Source: Crocinitomicaceae bacterium (lineage in GTDB: Bacteria > Bacteroidota > Bacteroidia > Flavobacteriales_D > Crocinitomicaceae). Taken from it: a DNA stretch of 7,758 nt. Numbering within the stretch: position 1 is the first letter of the stretch; each line of letters begins with the position of its first letter. Both the position numbers and the translations under genes were made by a program. The stretch lies in contig JABSPC010000016.1 of assembly GCA_013215515.1 (NCBI GenBank), forward strand, positions 1 through 7,758, written 5' to 3'. Positions 7,001 to 7,758 of this stretch are shown here, one piece after another. The notes under the pieces were generated by a model that was not told where the DNA came from, ran no database searches, and saw only the letters and a list, made by a program, of their open reading frames with translations.

Positions 7001-7758
7001 GGAAACTATAACAGTTGCCGCAAAAGATTGCGGCACCGAGTTAAGGTATATATTGGGGATTATATTCATGAGGCCCCTAGTTTTAATTATTTCCGAGACG
7101 AGTACAGACCATTAAATCACAGGTTTGTCGATTTTACATACGACATTCCTACTGGATATCAGGCAACAGGAGATTATACAATAAGCTCTATCGTTCCGGT
7201 TTATATTGACGGAATTCAAAGCATAAGAAGGATTAATTTTGCACCTGTTATACTGCCCCCTTTGGTAGATGTAATCGGAACTACTTCCGGCACTTTTCCA
7301 TTTACAGGTACCTTAGATCCATTTTATGCAATTGCGGAAGATAATTACTTAGTGCCATTTGGAGGTCTAATTGATTTGATGTTAACCCCTACATCTATTT
7401 TTGTCAACTTCCCTACCACTTCAAGTCCAACTGTCCCCTTATTGTACGGAGATGAGAGTTGGGAACAACAAATTGACATTTTCTTTGAACCAGATCCTTC
7501 GTGTCCATCCGGGATAGGAAATGTATCTGTAGACGGGCTCAATGTAAGTTCACAGATTGATCACGGAGGATGTCTTCCAATAGATACCGATGACTATACG
7601 TTTCCTATGGGAACGGTACCGCTAGAATTACCTACTCCTGTTTTCGATTTGTCCTTAACTAGCAGCGTAACCATTGATTCAGATGCAGCATACTTAACTT
7701 TCTCACTTATAAGTCTTCCTACTCTAGCAATTGGAGGTCAAGTAGTTGAAAATGGCTT
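4058..7758 (+). CDS. Giant acidic secreted surface protein (3' end outside window)
   Basis: The frame is open without interruption from the ATG at 4058 to the window edge, giving 1233 residues with the C-terminus unseen. Residues 1-19 are a signal peptide (MKRILLTFFAILFSAVSFA, then QT). The rest is predicted to be beta-rich with many T, S, N, I and V residues and about 27 scattered cysteines. DUF11-like 'conserved repeat' phrases are seen, such as DIIIENTGTLPFTGNIFFND near residue 157 and EREFVFVNDG near 358. A Pro/Ser/Gly-rich linker lies at 526-543. Residues 730-738 (DNNNNGMAD) resemble a DxDxDGxxD calcium-binding loop and are followed by PGDTLHAE near 760. Residues 3-423 contain no lysine, whereas a basic patch occurs at 988-996. 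The family resembles large Bacteroidota surface or adhesin proteins exported by type IX secretion, but no sorting domain is in view and no enzyme motif was recognised. The start follows an A-rich leader with no strong ribosome-binding site. A putative LytTR site and promoter lie upstream, suggesting control by the divergent regulator. Confidence 0.88.
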   Translation, partial: MKRILLTFFAILFSAVSFAQTLNVSSISNVEACNTSTFEVNGIDPLSTLITIDFGDPSIVLTNPTIGVIVIGPGIVEITIPSGTPVLTYSIEIPCEAINLTVIGGVTQQLNLNTTVSENVSVITNTAQFEILYPYLNMLTTNIPDVTHHIGDILTRDIIIENTGTLPFTGNIFFNDVIDCPTAVIVTNLEVFIIFDDGMTTISTTIPVPAIPLPFPLTLPAIWTGTTINVPPLTPLVNSSEYTIVIRETLEVIGCLDNSACTISGHVRSVFDINWGCNTGILCQDNLSGFDAVIERDDVQPHITYYRTLPIDATSGQDYPFENDICMNDPSQISTLPVTINPLVSPWNNLLTEREFVFVNDGLSTAFDLELVLINQEATHNDLIFQDLVTITSSSGAGIIENITSLNPSTTCQTLSVIHNPIEKIHWTVSEIPVGGTVTVHYWTYRCCPDDADALANDVKYFDTWEFSGIPGAFYSNECTIQDFSISANDAISPLVPSPPFYRPIYDQSYSLFMAQSTITPISDLFGPPPAGGSPSPSAPTAFLLSNINSAGAQLFDIHITAFNSASNIDGVEQFFADIPGGVLTAQLRMEIVLEQGLVFEDAMTTTTLSNGGVVVPFLSVASSPDGAGAETHVFEFDMTAFANYTDLRNFMYDAILTMKLTPECPAINPGPSQYSIRWLINSEPTCTPQCWVPISLEQNAINIHCPGCVTPGMIVNKFEVERTNFGWMDNNNNGMADVPLTIPTNGGVFSYGNKYRTIPGDTLHAEIGAYFVNGDCSPSEGGFDYLTWQNQHNGDKFDFLYLEIESACLDDFNWNVNSAIMSVKDYLFADYFTGFDLMPSLQVSTANKFFFKIDVASLPAISGGGGVYEYFIKDIFTISMDYSICGNNEGSPDDLIVCDLNCRMWLSADGTLASNAWETANYALETNPGTTDCDTNALAVNGSNLFFCEPFSTRISTYKIKHEYQSFWINKAHSQPELGLGNYNSCRKRLRHRVKVYIGDYIHEAPSFNYFRDEYRPLNHRFVDFTYDIPTGYQATGDYTISSIVPVYIDGIQSIRRINFAPVILPPLVDVIGTTSGTFPFTGTLDPFYAIAEDNYLVPFGGLIDLMLTPTSIFVNFPTTSSPTVPLLYGDESWEQQIDIFFEPDPSCPSGIGNVSVDGLNVSSQIDHGGCLPIDTDDYTFPMGTVPLELPTPVFDLSLTSSVTIDSDAAYLTFSLISLPTLAIGGQVVENG
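7016..7035 (+). repeat. GC-rich perfect hairpin inside the giant gene
   Basis: TGCCGCAA (7016-7023) and TTGCGGCA (7028-7035) are perfect inverted repeats around the 4-base loop AAGA. The stem is unusually GC-rich for this gene and falls in codons 987-993, which encode a basic patch. There is no T-run and the reading frame continues through it, so it is not an obvious terminator. It may be chance or an mRNA structure. Confidence 0.4.

Noticed and set aside
6779..7001. Open frames on both strands across 6779-7001, and a protein-like alternative frame near 7008-7045 suggesting a frameshift in the giant gene.
   Set aside because: The main frame is open throughout, keeps the same composition before and after, and leads smoothly into SFNYFRDEYRPL. 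The alternative frame has a stop just before the protein-like stretch.

Overview
The window is AT-rich and looks like Bacteroidota, most likely Flavobacteriales. The support is a propeller/Y_Y_Y/LytTR sensor of a type confined largely to that phylum, two large secreted proteins of the kind exported by type IX secretion, start codons preceded by A-rich leaders rather than strong Shine-Dalgarno sequences, and -7 boxes close to the Bacteroidota consensus TAnnTTTG. No RNA gene, CRISPR array or insertion sequence was seen.

Three genes fill the window. Positions 1-1100 (minus strand, cut off at the left edge) encode the first 366 residues of a secreted protein with a jelly-roll-like 'NGDFE' module. 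Positions 1283-3811 (minus strand, complete) encode an 842-residue membrane-bound regulator: signal peptide, periplasmic beta-propeller repeats, Y_Y_Y domain, one transmembrane helix and a cytoplasmic LytTR DNA-binding domain, with no kinase and no receiver domain. Positions 4058-7758 (plus strand, cut off at the right edge) encode the first 1233 residues of a giant, acidic, cysteine-containing surface protein. It is divergent from the regulator.

The most interesting signal is in the two intergenic regions (1101-1282 and 3812-4057). Each contains one copy of the same 33-base element, identical at 32 of 33 positions. The copies are in opposite orientation on the map, so each points the same way toward the secreted-protein gene downstream of it. 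Each copy contains two 9-base half-sites resembling the LytTR direct-repeat consensus, 22 bases apart. Each is followed 43 or 44 bases later by a TAnnTTTG-like -7 box, and then by a stem-loop near the predicted 5' end of the transcript.

The inferred model is a compact sensory module. The membrane-tethered LytTR protein senses something in the periplasm and switches on the two flanking surface-protein genes through matching operators. The binding, the ligand and the transcription starts are inferences; the repeats, spacings and domain layout are read directly from the sequence.
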